Virus record (IMG/VR): IMGVR_UViG_3300025769_000133
Span: 1-57,579 of that record
Strand: one strand, 5' to 3'
DNA: 57,579 nt
DNA from: a virus
Positions 25,070 to 34,916 of the stretch are shown here, in pieces (position 1 is the stretch's first letter; every line of letters begins with the position of its first letter). A model generated the notes under the pieces. The model searched no databases and had not been told where the DNA came from. It saw only the letters and a list, made by a program, of their open reading frames with translations. The position numbers were made by a program, and so were the translations under genes.

Positions 25070-25813
25070 TTAAGGATTGGGTGATATTGCTCCTACGCCA
25101 ACTAAGTTACCTATAGTACCCATTCCAGCGCTAGCTATATTCCCAAACGCATCGTATTTCATTTGAGTATGAGCTTGTTCTTTTTGTAACTCATTGTCCA
25201 TTTGAGCTGATAATCTATCTAATTTAGCCATGTCCCTCTCTTCTTGCTGAGCAAATCTCCATTGTTCGCCTTGTGCTACTTGAGTTTGTCTAGCTTGTTC
25301 ACCTCTTGCTACCGCCATTTGTCTAGTTGACTCTCCTTGAGCAACGGCCATTTGTCTAGATTGTTCGCCTTGTGCTTTTAACTTTTGGTTATTAGCCTCT
25401 TGTTGTTCTATACTAGCAGATATACCTTTTTTACTTTCTAGAGCCATACGAGCTAATGCTGTAGCACCTCCAGAACCTCTACCGGTCCTTAACATAGTGT
25501 CTAAGGTGTTAGCTAAAGCTTGATCAGCTTGTTCTGCTTGAAACTCAGCGGCTTGAGTAGCTACTCCTAAGTTAGCATAAGGATTATCCATTTTAGCATA
25601 TGGATTTGTTAGATCTTTAAAAGGATTAGTTGCGCTAGCGTATGGGTTGGTTATAGCCTGCATAGCGTTTTCTTTATCAGTTATAGCACCTTCTATTTCC
25701 CCTGCTTTTATTCTCGCTTTTTTAGCTTTATTATTATTAGAAATAGCACTAGCTGTGTTGGCTCCAACCGCTATCGCGCCTCCTACTACCACTGCTGTTG
25801 TTACTGCTGCCAT
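25070..25813 (-). CDS. internal virion protein-like (T7 gp14-like position) with repeats
   Basis: 247 residues. The N-terminal 25 residues are hydrophobic and small (MAAVTTAVVVGGAIAVGANTAS), fitting a membrane-inserting helix of an ejected core protein. Residues 56-83 contain four N-P-Y/F units at exact seven-residue spacing (N56, N63, N70, N77). Residues 148-191 contain four eleven-residue units built on QGEQxRQMAVA. The rest is Ala/Gln/Glu-rich helix, and the C-terminus (GNIASAGMGTIGNLVGVGAI) is again small and hydrophobic. T7 gp14-type proteins share this membrane-active, Ala/Gln-rich helical design. Sequence homology cannot be claimed. Confidence 0.65.
   Translation of the reverse strand: MAAVTTAVVVGGAIAVGANTASAISNNNKAKKARIKAGEIEGAITDKENAMQAITNPYASATNPFKDLTNPYAKMDNPYANLGVATQAAEFQAEQADQALANTLDTMLRTGRGSGGATALARMALESKKGISASIEQQEANNQKLKAQGEQSRQMAVAQGESTRQMAVARGEQARQTQVAQGEQWRFAQQEERDMAKLDRLSAQMDNELQKEQAHTQMKYDAFGNIASAGMGTIGNLVGVGAISPNP
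25241..25372 (-). repeat. four 33-base (11-residue) tandem repeats
   Basis: Units at residues 148-158, 159-169, 170-180 and 181-191: QGEQSRQMAVA, QGESTRQMAVA, RGEQARQTQVA, QGEQWRFAQQE. An eleven-residue period suits a slightly right-handed coiled coil or an amphipathic membrane-surface helix. Confidence 0.85.
25565..25648 (-). repeat. four 7-residue NPY/NPF repeats
   Basis: TNPYASA, TNPFKDL, TNPYAKM and DNPYANL lie head to tail, residues 55-82, with an exact 21-base period. The units are extended or turn-forming, unlike the helices on either side. Confidence 0.85.
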
Positions 25814-25814
25814 A

Positions 25815-26225
25815 TTAATTTATTTTTTTCATTAATTCATATGATGGTGTTTTATCCACAAACCATCCGCTTTTTTCAAAAGTGTTAATCAAGTTTTTAT
25901 GTTTTCCTACAAATAAAACGTATTTAAAACCTTGAGCTTTCAATATATTTTCTGCTGCATTTATAAAGAGTTCTAAAGCTTCTTGCCTGTCGTTTTCTCT
26001 ATATTCTGGGTCTGATATTATATATTCTACCCAAGCTCCTTTTGAGTTAGTAGTATACATAAAACCAGCAAGTATTTTTCTTTCTCCTTTTTCTACCATT
26101 AGACCACAAAGGCCATTATCGGGTAATGCTTCTCTATCAGGTGTTTTCCACCCATTCCATTTTTCCCACCAAGTTGGTAAAATTTTCCAGTCTGATTCTT
26201 GTAATCTTCTAATATTTAATTGCAT
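25815..26225 (-). CDS. GNAT-family N-acetyltransferase
   Basis: 136 residues. The GNAT pattern is visible: N-terminal strand MQLNIRRLQESDWKIL, a central beta segment KILAGFMYTT and AWVEYIISDP, the acyl-CoA helix region EYRENDRQEALELFINAAE, then FKYVLFVGKHKNLINTFEKSGW, the usual K/N-x-x-x-x-x-F-x-K-x-G-F ending. Genes of this type recur between tail and internal-protein genes in T7-like and marine podoviruses; targets are unknown and might be a virion or host protein. It is packed without a gap between the tail gene and the internal protein gene. The family is confident, the role is not. Confidence 0.82.
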   Translation of the reverse strand: MQLNIRRLQESDWKILPTWWEKWNGWKTPDREALPDNGLCGLMVEKGERKILAGFMYTTNSKGAWVEYIISDPEYRENDRQEALELFINAAENILKAQGFKYVLFVGKHKNLINTFEKSGWFVDKTPSYELMKKIN

Positions 26226-27926
26226 TTAATTGATTTGATTTGTTCTTATAAATTTACTACCTGCGGAGAATAGTTCTTTAACACCGCCTAATTGAGTACT
26301 TTCGTCTGTGCTAAGTTTAACTTCAGCTGTAAAACCTTTTATACCAGCCATATCTGATCCATAGATAATCTCTTCGTAAGCTACGTCACTATTGTTAATT
26401 AAGTTAGACATGTATACGTTTTCTTTCCTATTAAACCCAACTCTTAAGTTATAACCTTGATCGTCTATGTATAAACCTTCAGTGAAACTTTTAACGGATG
26501 CTGATGTGTCTCTAGTTTCTTCCCAATTAGAATAAAAATCTGGACCTGTAAAATAAGATCTAAAATAGTCTACTTGCCATCCATTGCTTCCTTCATAACT
26601 AACTGTTTTAAAGTTTTTCATTATTGATGGTTGGGGATTGAAAACAAAGACTATACTTGAATTATATTGTTCTCCATAAAAATAGCTTCTATTAGCTGTA
26701 GGAAAGTAGTGTTGGTATAACTCTATATTGTTAGACGTGTAAAAATTTCTTTTAAAACTTTGTATTATTGTTGGTTTATAAGTATAGAAACTAACCCAAC
26801 CTCTAACAGTTTCATCATAAGCTAAAGTTTTATATTCTCCAACTTCTTCATTTGGATTAGCTGGTTGAATAGATAGTAAATACTCGTCAGCATAGTTATC
26901 AAAGCCACCAACAACAGAATCTTTTCTAAAACTTGAAAATGTGGCTTCATCATCGACAGGTATGTCTATTTGGTTGTTTAAAGTTATATTTACAGTTGAA
27001 TTAGCTCCAGATCCAGCATATCCAGTTAAATCCACTATTATGGGTGAATTAGGAAATGATTGTAAAGTCATTCCATTTTCTAACAACTCTACATCTTCAC
27101 CCTCTGCCGTTATAACATAACCACTTCCTGCTTGTAAAGTAACTGAAACATTATATAAAGAAAGTTGTTCTCTCAAAGAACCTAACTTGTCTCTAAAAAA
27201 ATCTTTCATACCATAGTTGCTTATTTCAGTAAGCCCATCATACGTAAGTCTAAGAACTTTTCCTCTATAAGCATCTGTAAAATATCTTCTAGTACCAAAG
27301 TGAGCGAAACTTTCAGGATTTTTACTTATTCCATAATCACCATTATATGGTGTAACTTGACCAATAACTACATCAGCAGTTGTAAGAGAACCGCCTCCTG
27401 AAGCTGAATATATAGCATCTTTATCAATTAAACCTCTACTACATTTATTTTCTTGTAATATGTCTAGATTAGTATTAGATGCAAATATTTTTTGTATAGA
27501 TCCATATCTTGGATCTACATCTTTTCTTATATCTTCAGCTATAGAAAACACATTAGTTTCATTTATCTGTGTTGTAGAGTTAAAAATGCCTGAATATATT
27601 ATACTTGAACTTAGTACTTGCTCATCTTTTATTTCTACAGCTGCGTAAGCTTTTGGTCCTAATTCTGTTTGTGTATTATTGTAACCACCTCTTATTCTAG
27701 ATTCTTCTACGTACCAATTGTATTCAGCTGGAGCACTGTTTTTTCTAGTCATATCAACGCCAAAACAAGGGTAACCTTCAGGAACCCAAGGTAAACTAGG
27801 CCAAACAGCTTCTGAGTTAACTTTAACGGAAACATTATTAGTTCCTGAGTTAGTTTCAAACAAACTACCAACAGCTCTTTTAAGTAAAAAAGTGTTAAAA
27901 TAACTTACCTCTATTACTGTACTCAT
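26226..27926 (-). CDS. tail/virion structural protein
   Basis: 566 residues, beta-rich, polar, without signal or membrane segments. Segments such as FTDAYRGKVLRLTYDGLTEI and YGMKDFFRDKL recall tail-tube or tail-hub proteins of crAss-like phages, where a ring or tube protein follows the long 'stabilisation' protein. Several motifs pair aromatic residues with Asn/Ser (YFYGEQYNSSIVFVFNP). The start ATG follows an A+T-rich leader without a Shine-Dalgarno site. It sits directly downstream of the 1395-aa protein. Virion location is likely; the exact role is inferred from context. Confidence 0.7.
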   Translation of the reverse strand: MSTVIEVSYFNTFLLKRAVGSLFETNSGTNNVSVKVNSEAVWPSLPWVPEGYPCFGVDMTRKNSAPAEYNWYVEESRIRGGYNNTQTELGPKAYAAVEIKDEQVLSSSIIYSGIFNSTTQINETNVFSIAEDIRKDVDPRYGSIQKIFASNTNLDILQENKCSRGLIDKDAIYSASGGGSLTTADVVIGQVTPYNGDYGISKNPESFAHFGTRRYFTDAYRGKVLRLTYDGLTEISNYGMKDFFRDKLGSLREQLSLYNVSVTLQAGSGYVITAEGEDVELLENGMTLQSFPNSPIIVDLTGYAGSGANSTVNITLNNQIDIPVDDEATFSSFRKDSVVGGFDNYADEYLLSIQPANPNEEVGEYKTLAYDETVRGWVSFYTYKPTIIQSFKRNFYTSNNIELYQHYFPTANRSYFYGEQYNSSIVFVFNPQPSIMKNFKTVSYEGSNGWQVDYFRSYFTGPDFYSNWEETRDTSASVKSFTEGLYIDDQGYNLRVGFNRKENVYMSNLINNSDVAYEEIIYGSDMAGIKGFTAEVKLSTDESTQLGGVKELFSAGSKFIRTNQIN

Positions 27927-27953
27927 ATAATTACTTGTTTTAAATTAATATTA

Positions 27954-30900
27954 CTAAGTGTATGTAGGACAAATCTCATCGCTTGTGTCTCCTGTAAAGC
28001 AATTTACTTCAAATTGTATGTACCTATATATAGATATACCAGCTGGTGTTTGACCTACTAAAGCACCATCTGATAGTTTAACCAACAACATGTAACCTAA
28101 AGGTTCATTTGATTTTTTGTATATTGGATTATTACCACCACAATCTATAACATTAGGTATACTACCAAAAGCAACAACATCCCAATTGCAAGTTCCACCT
28201 GGATCACTACACGCATACCAATTGTTGGGCGTAACAAAATTGCCACTTTGAAAAACATTGTCCAAGCCGAAACCATTTGGATTACCAGGTCTAACACTTC
28301 TATTATAAAATATTGTATTAGAAAAAGTTTGCGTTCCTTGTTGTGGTGAATTTCCAATTTTAAACCATGGATCACCAAATGGTGAATTCCAATTATTTGT
28401 TGCATTACTACCATCTAACTTTATATAACCTGAACCTGACTCAACCCAAGCTTCTTCAATCTCCCATCTTAATTGTCTTCTGTTTGGCTCTGGAGAATTT
28501 GTTGAAGGATCAGCGCTTCCATTAAAACCATCTAAAACGACTAAAGGAGAATAAGTGTTAGAATTAGGTTGAGGTTGACAAGGGTTTGGATCTGTAGGTC
28601 CATTTGATCTTACTCTTGGTTTTAAATTTAAATTAAGTCTATTAACTGGATTTACAGGAACTGGATTAGATGGGTTAAAAGTAGGAGGTGGTACAGGCAT
28701 AGGTGTTTGTGATCCTACAGGATAATAAGCATAAGGTGATATGTTATTCAACAAATTAGGAGGTTGTACAACTATGCTATTAGTAACATTACCGTTAACC
28801 ACTTCAAAAGTAAAAGTATAATTATCAACAGTAGGTGAACTAGCATACCAAACAAAATATTGGTTTGGGGCAATAGCCATTTTAAAACTATTGTTAGCAT
28901 TTTTTATAAGCGTAGTGCTGAATACACTAGTAACGTTTCCACCATTACCGTTTGTAGCTAAAGTGAGTGTTATAGAAGTACTACCGTTATTTATTACTAA
29001 TCCACCAGCCGTAAGAGGATAAAAATCACCTGTAACTATATCGCCATCACCCATGCTTTCGTCTAAAAAGAAGTTTAAAGACTCTAAATCGGTTGGTAAA
29101 TCATTATCTTGTGCTGGATCTTCATCTAATATAAAGTCATTTAATTCTGATATTAATCCAGTAGTATTTGTTTCGTAAAATATGGGTATATTAGAAACTG
29201 TAGGAGCTGTTTCATATACGCTTAATACTCCTACTTTGTAATTAGGTAAAGGCCATTGTTCAGGAAAATTAAAAGCATAACTTGAACTTCTAGGATCAAG
29301 TTGATTTGATTGATCAAGATAACCAACAGCTGTACCTATTTGTTTTTGAGTTGAAATACTTGCTATTAAAGCAGAGTTGTCATTGTCAAATTCAATTTGA
29401 TTACTTAAATCTCCAGCTATAGAATAAAAAGGCGAGATTCTATAATCTCCTGTAGCTCCAAATTCAAAACCATTTATAGATCTATCCGTGCCAACATCTT
29501 TAGATTTACCTATTCTAACTACTTTATCCGCTGTTTTTTCAGGTGTTATTTGTATATTTTTATTTCTCCATTTTACCAATGCATCACCATTAAAAATATT
29601 GTTACCACCATTAGGTGCAAAAGCGTCATCAACTAAATAATTAACAACCCTTGGCCACATGCTTACACTACTATTAAAAAGAGATTGTTCTGGACCTACT
29701 TCTTGTAAGTCTCTTGGAACTTTATTTATGTTATCTCCATATAGAGGTGTGTATGCCTTTATTTTACTATATGTAAAACCAAAAGGAGTAGACCAAAAAC
29801 CACCAGCTGGTTGTGTCTGTGTGGTTGATGGAGCATCTTGAGTAGAATCTTTGTCTTGAGGTAAGTTATTTAAAATGCCTGGAAGATAAACATTGTAATA
29901 GTCTTGTTGCTGCTGTTTAACTACTATTTTATAAGTGTACCAACCCAGAGGATTCGCATCTTTTAAAACTTTTACTTCCACTTCTATATCAGGCACACCA
30001 CTTCCAGTTGGTTCTTCGAATAACACAAATTCACCTATTCCATAATTTTTTCCAGCTTTAATTATATTAGCACTACTTACATTTGTGTCTCCATTAGCGT
30101 CTACTGCAACCTGCAATGTTAAACCAGTACCTACACCTTCAGTGTCGTAAGCTTCAACTTGATAAGTATTATTAGGTAACCAATTAGCTCCTTGACTTAG
30201 AACTTCAAACTGTAATACTCCTCCTTCATCGGCGTATAATCCAGCATATCCAACAGTATTTAAAGCTGATGGTATTACATTGTTAAATTTAACCTTTAAA
30301 GAATCACCTGGCCAAACATCTTCTGGTTCAATACCATTGTAAGAAAACAAATCTTGTCCTTCACTTCTATAGTATGAAAAAGTTGTGGATCCTCCAAATT
30401 GTCCTAAATTACCAAACTTATTTGTTTTTGATAAATCATTTTGAGATAATATAACGTCAGATTGTCTTCCGTATCTGTCTGATAAAACAATACCAACTTG
30501 ATAAGTTCTGTTTTGTTTTAAACTATGATTTTGATACTCTTTTCTATAATATGGTTTAGTAACTATACCAGTTACTCCTTCTTTTAGTTTAGGTGTCACA
30601 CTTACGCTATAATCAAAATTGTCTGGTACAGCTGTTTTTGCGGTGTAATTAGCATATAATATTCTATTACCAGCGGTGTCTTGTGTTAAAGCTCTTATAG
30701 GTGTTACATCAGAAACTCTTACTAAATAAGATTCAGGTAAAGTTCTAATAGGTTTTCTAGAGTTGTAAACATATTCATAAGTATCAGTAGTAGTAGCATT
30801 TATTATTTCTTGTGTTTTTATAGTATCTAAAACCATTAAATTTAGACTATCTGAAGATTTATACAATATATCAATTTCTTGAACATGATATATATCATAA

Positions 30901-32141
30901 AGATCACTAAATTTATCTACATCTGCCGCTGTTGGAATCTGAAGTTTTACTTGAGTTATTTTATTTTCAAAGAAAGAAGCTATCGTACTATCATATATTT
31001 GTTTTTCACCATCAAAATTATCTTCTTGTCTATTTTGTATATAACCATCGTTTTTAGGAACAAATATAGATTGCGTAAATGGAGAAGCTATAGAATACTC
31101 ATTATCGTCAAATTTAAACCTATAGGCTAATTTTATAAACTTATCTTTTAAAAAATTTTCATCTCCGGGAAATTCAGAATCATAGTACGGGTTTAAACCT
31201 ATAGTTAGCGTATCGCCAATATTTAAATTAGGAACTTCATCTGAAAGATATATCTCACCATTTATTACGTTAACTTTTAATATAGTTTCACCCCAACTAT
31301 TAGTATCTTCTAAAATACCAATTCCAACGCCTTCGCATAAAATTCTTTCATTTCCAGCAACACTTTCAACGCCTACATATTGAGCAATATTCGTTGCTGC
31401 GTCTACTTCATCACCGTTAGAAGCGTCAGGTTTTGTGCAAATACCTTTAATCCAACCAGATGCTGAAAATTGATTATCTGTTATTTCTATTTGAACATAG
31501 TAAGGCAATGTTTTAGATGTAACATCTCTCATTGTAGACTCTATCTCTCCACTAGAATTTTCTTTCCATAACTTTATAGGATCCCAAGGAAAATACTTAG
31601 CAACAGATATTTGTTCTTCCCTATAATAATAAGGACTACCAGAAGTAAAACTTTGCTCTAAAGCTTTTGTTATGTTTATTTTTCTAGGTTGATTACGATT
31701 GTCAGTCCAAAACAAAAGATTTTCAAGTATTGTTACACCTTGTACTGGATGAGTTTTAGAAAAATTCAAAAAACTACCAGCTACTAATATTAAGAAGCTA
31801 TCTGTATCAAAATTATAATATAATACAAAACACTCTGAGCCACTTGTAGCTCTATTTGATAAAGTGTTAAAAGACGAATCTGTATAGTTTGTCGCGAAAG
31901 CATACAAACTATTGGTACTTTCATCTACTTGTGACCCTATTATATCTAAATTTCTAGTTGTTATACCAAAATTAGTTAAAAGATGATTACCTAAAATATT
32001 TTCCATAGCCCCAACATCATCACTTTCTGATTTGTTTACAGCTATATTTACGCCTTCTCTATACTCTCCGTTAGGTAAAAGTCTCTCGTCCAAGTCTTGA
32101 TTCATTTTGGACTTCATAAAAGTATTTTTTATTTCTGGCAT
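27954..32141 (-). CDS. long tail protein, 'stabilisation protein'-like
   Basis: 1395 residues. The opening FMKSKMNQDLDERLLPNGEYREGVNIAVNKSES is split here for reading: KSKMNQDLDERLLPNGEYR is the conserved start of tail 'stabilisation'-type proteins of crAss-like phages (compared by annotation with P22 gp10-like tail proteins), followed by VGAMENILGN. The remainder is beta-rich with many Ig- or propeller-like repeats and a Pro-rich linker near residue 1150 (PMPVPPPTFNPSNPVPVNPV). The C-terminal 200 residues, Gly/Asn/Trp-rich, may reach outside the tail and contact the host. It lies between the connector genes and the 566-aa tail gene. Confidence 0.75.
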   Translation of the reverse strand: MPEIKNTFMKSKMNQDLDERLLPNGEYREGVNIAVNKSESDDVGAMENILGNHLLTNFGITTRNLDIIGSQVDESTNSLYAFATNYTDSSFNTLSNRATSGSECFVLYYNFDTDSFLILVAGSFLNFSKTHPVQGVTILENLLFWTDNRNQPRKINITKALEQSFTSGSPYYYREEQISVAKYFPWDPIKLWKENSSGEIESTMRDVTSKTLPYYVQIEITDNQFSASGWIKGICTKPDASNGDEVDAATNIAQYVGVESVAGNERILCEGVGIGILEDTNSWGETILKVNVINGEIYLSDEVPNLNIGDTLTIGLNPYYDSEFPGDENFLKDKFIKLAYRFKFDDNEYSIASPFTQSIFVPKNDGYIQNRQEDNFDGEKQIYDSTIASFFENKITQVKLQIPTAADVDKFSDLYDIYHVQEIDILYKSSDSLNLMVLDTIKTQEIINATTTDTYEYVYNSRKPIRTLPESYLVRVSDVTPIRALTQDTAGNRILYANYTAKTAVPDNFDYSVSVTPKLKEGVTGIVTKPYYRKEYQNHSLKQNRTYQVGIVLSDRYGRQSDVILSQNDLSKTNKFGNLGQFGGSTTFSYYRSEGQDLFSYNGIEPEDVWPGDSLKVKFNNVIPSALNTVGYAGLYADEGGVLQFEVLSQGANWLPNNTYQVEAYDTEGVGTGLTLQVAVDANGDTNVSSANIIKAGKNYGIGEFVLFEEPTGSGVPDIEVEVKVLKDANPLGWYTYKIVVKQQQQDYYNVYLPGILNNLPQDKDSTQDAPSTTQTQPAGGFWSTPFGFTYSKIKAYTPLYGDNINKVPRDLQEVGPEQSLFNSSVSMWPRVVNYLVDDAFAPNGGNNIFNGDALVKWRNKNIQITPEKTADKVVRIGKSKDVGTDRSINGFEFGATGDYRISPFYSIAGDLSNQIEFDNDNSALIASISTQKQIGTAVGYLDQSNQLDPRSSSYAFNFPEQWPLPNYKVGVLSVYETAPTVSNIPIFYETNTTGLISELNDFILDEDPAQDNDLPTDLESLNFFLDESMGDGDIVTGDFYPLTAGGLVINNGSTSITLTLATNGNGGNVTSVFSTTLIKNANNSFKMAIAPNQYFVWYASSPTVDNYTFTFEVVNGNVTNSIVVQPPNLLNNISPYAYYPVGSQTPMPVPPPTFNPSNPVPVNPVNRLNLNLKPRVRSNGPTDPNPCQPQPNSNTYSPLVVLDGFNGSADPSTNSPEPNRRQLRWEIEEAWVESGSGYIKLDGSNATNNWNSPFGDPWFKIGNSPQQGTQTFSNTIFYNRSVRPGNPNGFGLDNVFQSGNFVTPNNWYACSDPGGTCNWDVVAFGSIPNVIDCGGNNPIYKKSNEPLGYMLLVKLSDGALVGQTPAGISIYRYIQFEVNCFTGDTSDEICPTYT

Positions 32142-32143
32142 AA

Positions 32144-33328
32144 TTAATGTTTAATCCATTTTGACTTACCTCTCATAACCTGTGTAAATGTATCTAGTTT
32201 TATATTTTGTAATCTTATTTTAGCATTTCTAGTTTTCACAGATTTTTCTTTTTTGTAAAAGCTTTTAGTAAAACTATCGATATCTTTTCGAGGTGCTATT
32301 ACATTATACATTATTGACATGTACATTGCTTCTTCTGCTAGTTTAGGAACTCTCATATCGCTTTCGCTTCCTAATCCATCAGATATGTACTTTAACACTA
32401 TAGTTCTATTAGCTAAATCGCTTGAAAAAGAAAAATTACCAGTTCTTTCATTAATGCTAAACCAACCATTAGAATTACTATATTGAGGATCTAATCCAAA
32501 TCTTCTACCATAAACAAATTTCCACCAAACATAATCATAAACACCACTATAACCTTCCATGTTGAAAGCTCCTGTTATATTGTTGTCGTTAGCATTAGCC
32601 CATTCTTCTTCTATTAAAGATTGTTGAGCTTCATTATTTTCGCCAAATGAATTTTGTGTAGGTATGCCATTAGAATCTTGAATAGGTAGTTCAGTTGGAT
32701 TAGTACTTAATCCTTCTAATGGATTAATAGTGTGTAAAACACCTGATCTATCTGACCAAGCTACTCTAACATAGTTCACGTAATCTTGTGGTATTGGCAC
32801 AGATAAACTTGGGGGTATTGTTAATTCTTGAGATTTCAAGCAGGGTAATGTGTCATACGAAAGCTCTTGCAAACTTCTTTTAGCATGAAAAAGTATATTA
32901 GTCCTTTTAACATCGTTTAATATTTGGTCAACACCAGTATAACCAATTATAAAGTTATCTACAATATCATTAAGTGATATATAACTATAATCACCATAAT
33001 TTTTATTTATAGCATATTCTTTTAATTGACACAATATAAAATCACCAGCTAAAACTTGATTTTGCAAACCAACTTCATTTGTAGAAGGATTTATTATATA
33101 TATTTCAGATTCGGGAATTTGTTGTAAAGTAGTTGCGTGAAATAAATTAAAGTTTGAACTAGATAATATTTGATCACCAGCTTGATTGTAAGCACTAATT
33201 AAAGTAGTGTTAAAACCTTGTCCTGTGGCTGAATTTCCAAATGTTAGTGTAGACGTATTGCTAGGAAGTGGACCTAAAACTTTTTGTCCTGAATAATATT
33301 CTGCGTTTGATTCTTTTATAAGTCCCAT
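32144..33328 (-). CDS. head-tail connector / tail hub protein, crAss-like
   Basis: 394 residues. The middle portion SLNDIVDNFIIGYTG, KRTNILFHAKRSLQELSYD, LTIPPSLSVPIPQDYVNYVRV matches a conserved pattern I associate with the crAss-like ring/connector proteins that follow the portal-capsid cluster. A C-terminal AEEAMYMSIMYNVIAPR...SFYKKEKS region is helical and basic, suited to docking on a neighbouring ring. It is packed 1-2 bases from both neighbours. The virion role is strong by context; ring number and exact stacking position are not determined. Confidence 0.72.
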   Translation of the reverse strand: MGLIKESNAEYYSGQKVLGPLPSNTSTLTFGNSATGQGFNTTLISAYNQAGDQILSSSNFNLFHATTLQQIPESEIYIINPSTNEVGLQNQVLAGDFILCQLKEYAINKNYGDYSYISLNDIVDNFIIGYTGVDQILNDVKRTNILFHAKRSLQELSYDTLPCLKSQELTIPPSLSVPIPQDYVNYVRVAWSDRSGVLHTINPLEGLSTNPTELPIQDSNGIPTQNSFGENNEAQQSLIEEEWANANDNNITGAFNMEGYSGVYDYVWWKFVYGRRFGLDPQYSNSNGWFSINERTGNFSFSSDLANRTIVLKYISDGLGSESDMRVPKLAEEAMYMSIMYNVIAPRKDIDSFTKSFYKKEKSVKTRNAKIRLQNIKLDTFTQVMRGKSKWIKH

Positions 33329-33329
33329 T

Positions 33330-34097
33330 TTAACTTGCTTCTAATTGATCTTGTTGAGCTACAGCTTGTGCAGCCGTTTGAGTGATCTGTGAATTTCCTA
33401 TTACTATACCTGAGTACGCTAATATTCTTAAAATAACTTCAGTTTGGTCTGTTTCGTCTATTTCAAAATCTTGAAAACCAGTTGAAGGTATAACACCTGG
33501 ATCTACAGGGTTACTAGAGTTATTGAATATATAATTGCCTAAACCAGCATTTATAGTATATGCCCAAACAACATTTTTAGGTTTTCTAATATATTCTAAA
33601 GTGTATGTAGAATTAGTATCGCTTATCGGTAGTGTTTTTATCTTGTCACCTATCTGTGTGTATATAGGCCCTTGCACACCGCTTGTAGGTGCAGTTGGGA
33701 TAGGATTTGTTAAAGGAGATCTAACGATATGGTTAAACTCTCTTTTAGTAGTTTTCTCTACTTCAATATCTTTATAGTCATATTTTTTATACATTATAGA
33801 ACCTAATCTATAAACTTCACTTGGTAAGGTAGCTTCACCAGCGTTGTTAAAAACCAAAACTTGTTCTTCTTCAAAGTAAGCTATTTTTTCTTCTAAAAGT
33901 TTAACTCTATTAGCATATTCACTACTATTTCCACCAACTCTCAATTGTTGATTAAGATTTTCAAAATAAGTTTCAAATATTTCTAACTGTACTTGCGTAG
34001 CTATTTGATTAAACTCATACGGTGTTATATAACCTCTTTGTTCTTTGTTTATTATACTTAGTACAGTTTTATATACTGTGTTTACATTTATAGCCAT
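33330..34097 (-). CDS. connector (ring) protein
   Basis: 255 residues. An N-terminal helical part (TVYKTVLSIINKEQRGYITPYEFNQIA split; YITPYEFNQIATQVQLEIF) precedes a beta-rich middle with conserved LPSEVYRLGSIMYKKYDY and YTLEYIRKPKNVVW, the sort of pattern seen in small adaptor rings below phage portals. The C-terminus is Gln/Ala-rich helix. It is the first gene after an internal terminator at 34.1 kb, so it may have separate or readthrough expression. Ring identity is inferred from order (portal, capsid, rings, tail). Confidence 0.68.
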   Translation of the reverse strand: MAINVNTVYKTVLSIINKEQRGYITPYEFNQIATQVQLEIFETYFENLNQQLRVGGNSSEYANRVKLLEEKIAYFEEEQVLVFNNAGEATLPSEVYRLGSIMYKKYDYKDIEVEKTTKREFNHIVRSPLTNPIPTAPTSGVQGPIYTQIGDKIKTLPISDTNSTYTLEYIRKPKNVVWAYTINAGLGNYIFNNSSNPVDPGVIPSTGFQDFEIDETDQTEVILRILAYSGIVIGNSQITQTAAQAVAQQDQLEAS

Positions 34098-34111
34098 TTT
34101 AGTCTTTTTAT

Positions 34112-34140
34112 AAAAAAAAGGCGGCGCTTTGCCGCCCTTT
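34112..34140 (-). terminator. intrinsic terminator inside the virion operon
   Basis: On the - strand the sequence reads GGCGGC AAAGC GCCGCC followed by eight T (complement of 34112-34119). The G+C-rich stem stands out in an A+T-rich genome. It lies 24 bases after the stop of the 250-aa gene and 15 before the next start. Confidence 0.88.
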
Positions 34141-34163
34141 TACTATTATTACAGGTTAAGAAA

Positions 34164-34916
34164 TTATTTTAACTTTTTTTCTATAGATTTATAAACTTCT
34201 ACGCCATCATCAGTTTTTAACCACGCTGCAAAAGCAGAGTATGGGTTTTCTTCAAACGGAACAGTCATTAATTTTTTACCATTACTAGCCCAAGCGAAAG
34301 TTCTTTGATCTGCAGATAATTTTATTATCATTGCTTCAGTAGCTTTGATAGCAAAATTTCTAAGTTCAACATTATCATCATTTGATAACTCTAAAAACAA
34401 AGCTGGGTTTCTTTTAGCAAATATAAGTAAATCTCTTTTTATCTCCTTAGAACTCATCTTAGACACTCTAGAGCCTTGTTCAACTCTTAATATAGCTTCA
34501 CAATGTTCTATATCTAACTCTCTAGCTAAAGCAATAGCTTCAAATTCTAGTTCTATGATATCTATATCATCTTCAGCGTTTTGAACTGTATCTAACTCAG
34601 TGTACTTCTTATTTAGTTCTGGGTGATATAAAGATAATAACTTTTGTAAGTTTTGTTTTTCTTTTGGTACATGTAACACACCATCTTTAAATACCACATG
34701 CTCTAATGTTGACATACCTTGCTGTTCATCTGTAAACACAGATCTTTGATTACTAGCATATCTAAGTTCTCTTTGATATCCTTTTTCAGCATCAAAATGC
34801 ATTAATGGAAAACGCCTAGTATGTTTAGAACGTAGTGTATACGTTAATGGTGATTTATCATTTAAAAGATAATAGTTTCTATCTTTAACTTCCCATGTTT
34901 TTTCTTTTGTTGACAT
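34164..34916 (-). CDS. conserved crAss-like head-region protein
   Basis: 250 residues, helical and charged. The pattern LRSKHTRRFPLMHFDAEKG, RELRYASNQRSVFTDEQQG, VVFKDGVLHVPKE and LQKLLSLYHPELNKKYTELD is one I recall as conserved just downstream of the major capsid gene in crAss-like phages. The C-terminal half (residues about 150-250) contains a helical repeat-like region (LLIFAKRNPALFLELSNDDN). Function unknown; a head-completion or internal head protein is plausible. Its start is preceded by an unusual run of four TAATA units. Confidence 0.68.
   Translation of the reverse strand: MSTKEKTWEVKDRNYYLLNDKSPLTYTLRSKHTRRFPLMHFDAEKGYQRELRYASNQRSVFTDEQQGMSTLEHVVFKDGVLHVPKEKQNLQKLLSLYHPELNKKYTELDTVQNAEDDIDIIELEFEAIALARELDIEHCEAILRVEQGSRVSKMSSKEIKRDLLIFAKRNPALFLELSNDDNVELRNFAIKATEAMIIKLSADQRTFAWASNGKKLMTVPFEENPYSAFAAWLKTDDGVEVYKSIEKKLK

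Noticed and set aside
28145-28414. - strand open frame of 89 residues
   Set aside because: Shadow frame within the 1395-aa tail gene, with unnatural His/Ile/Leu composition.
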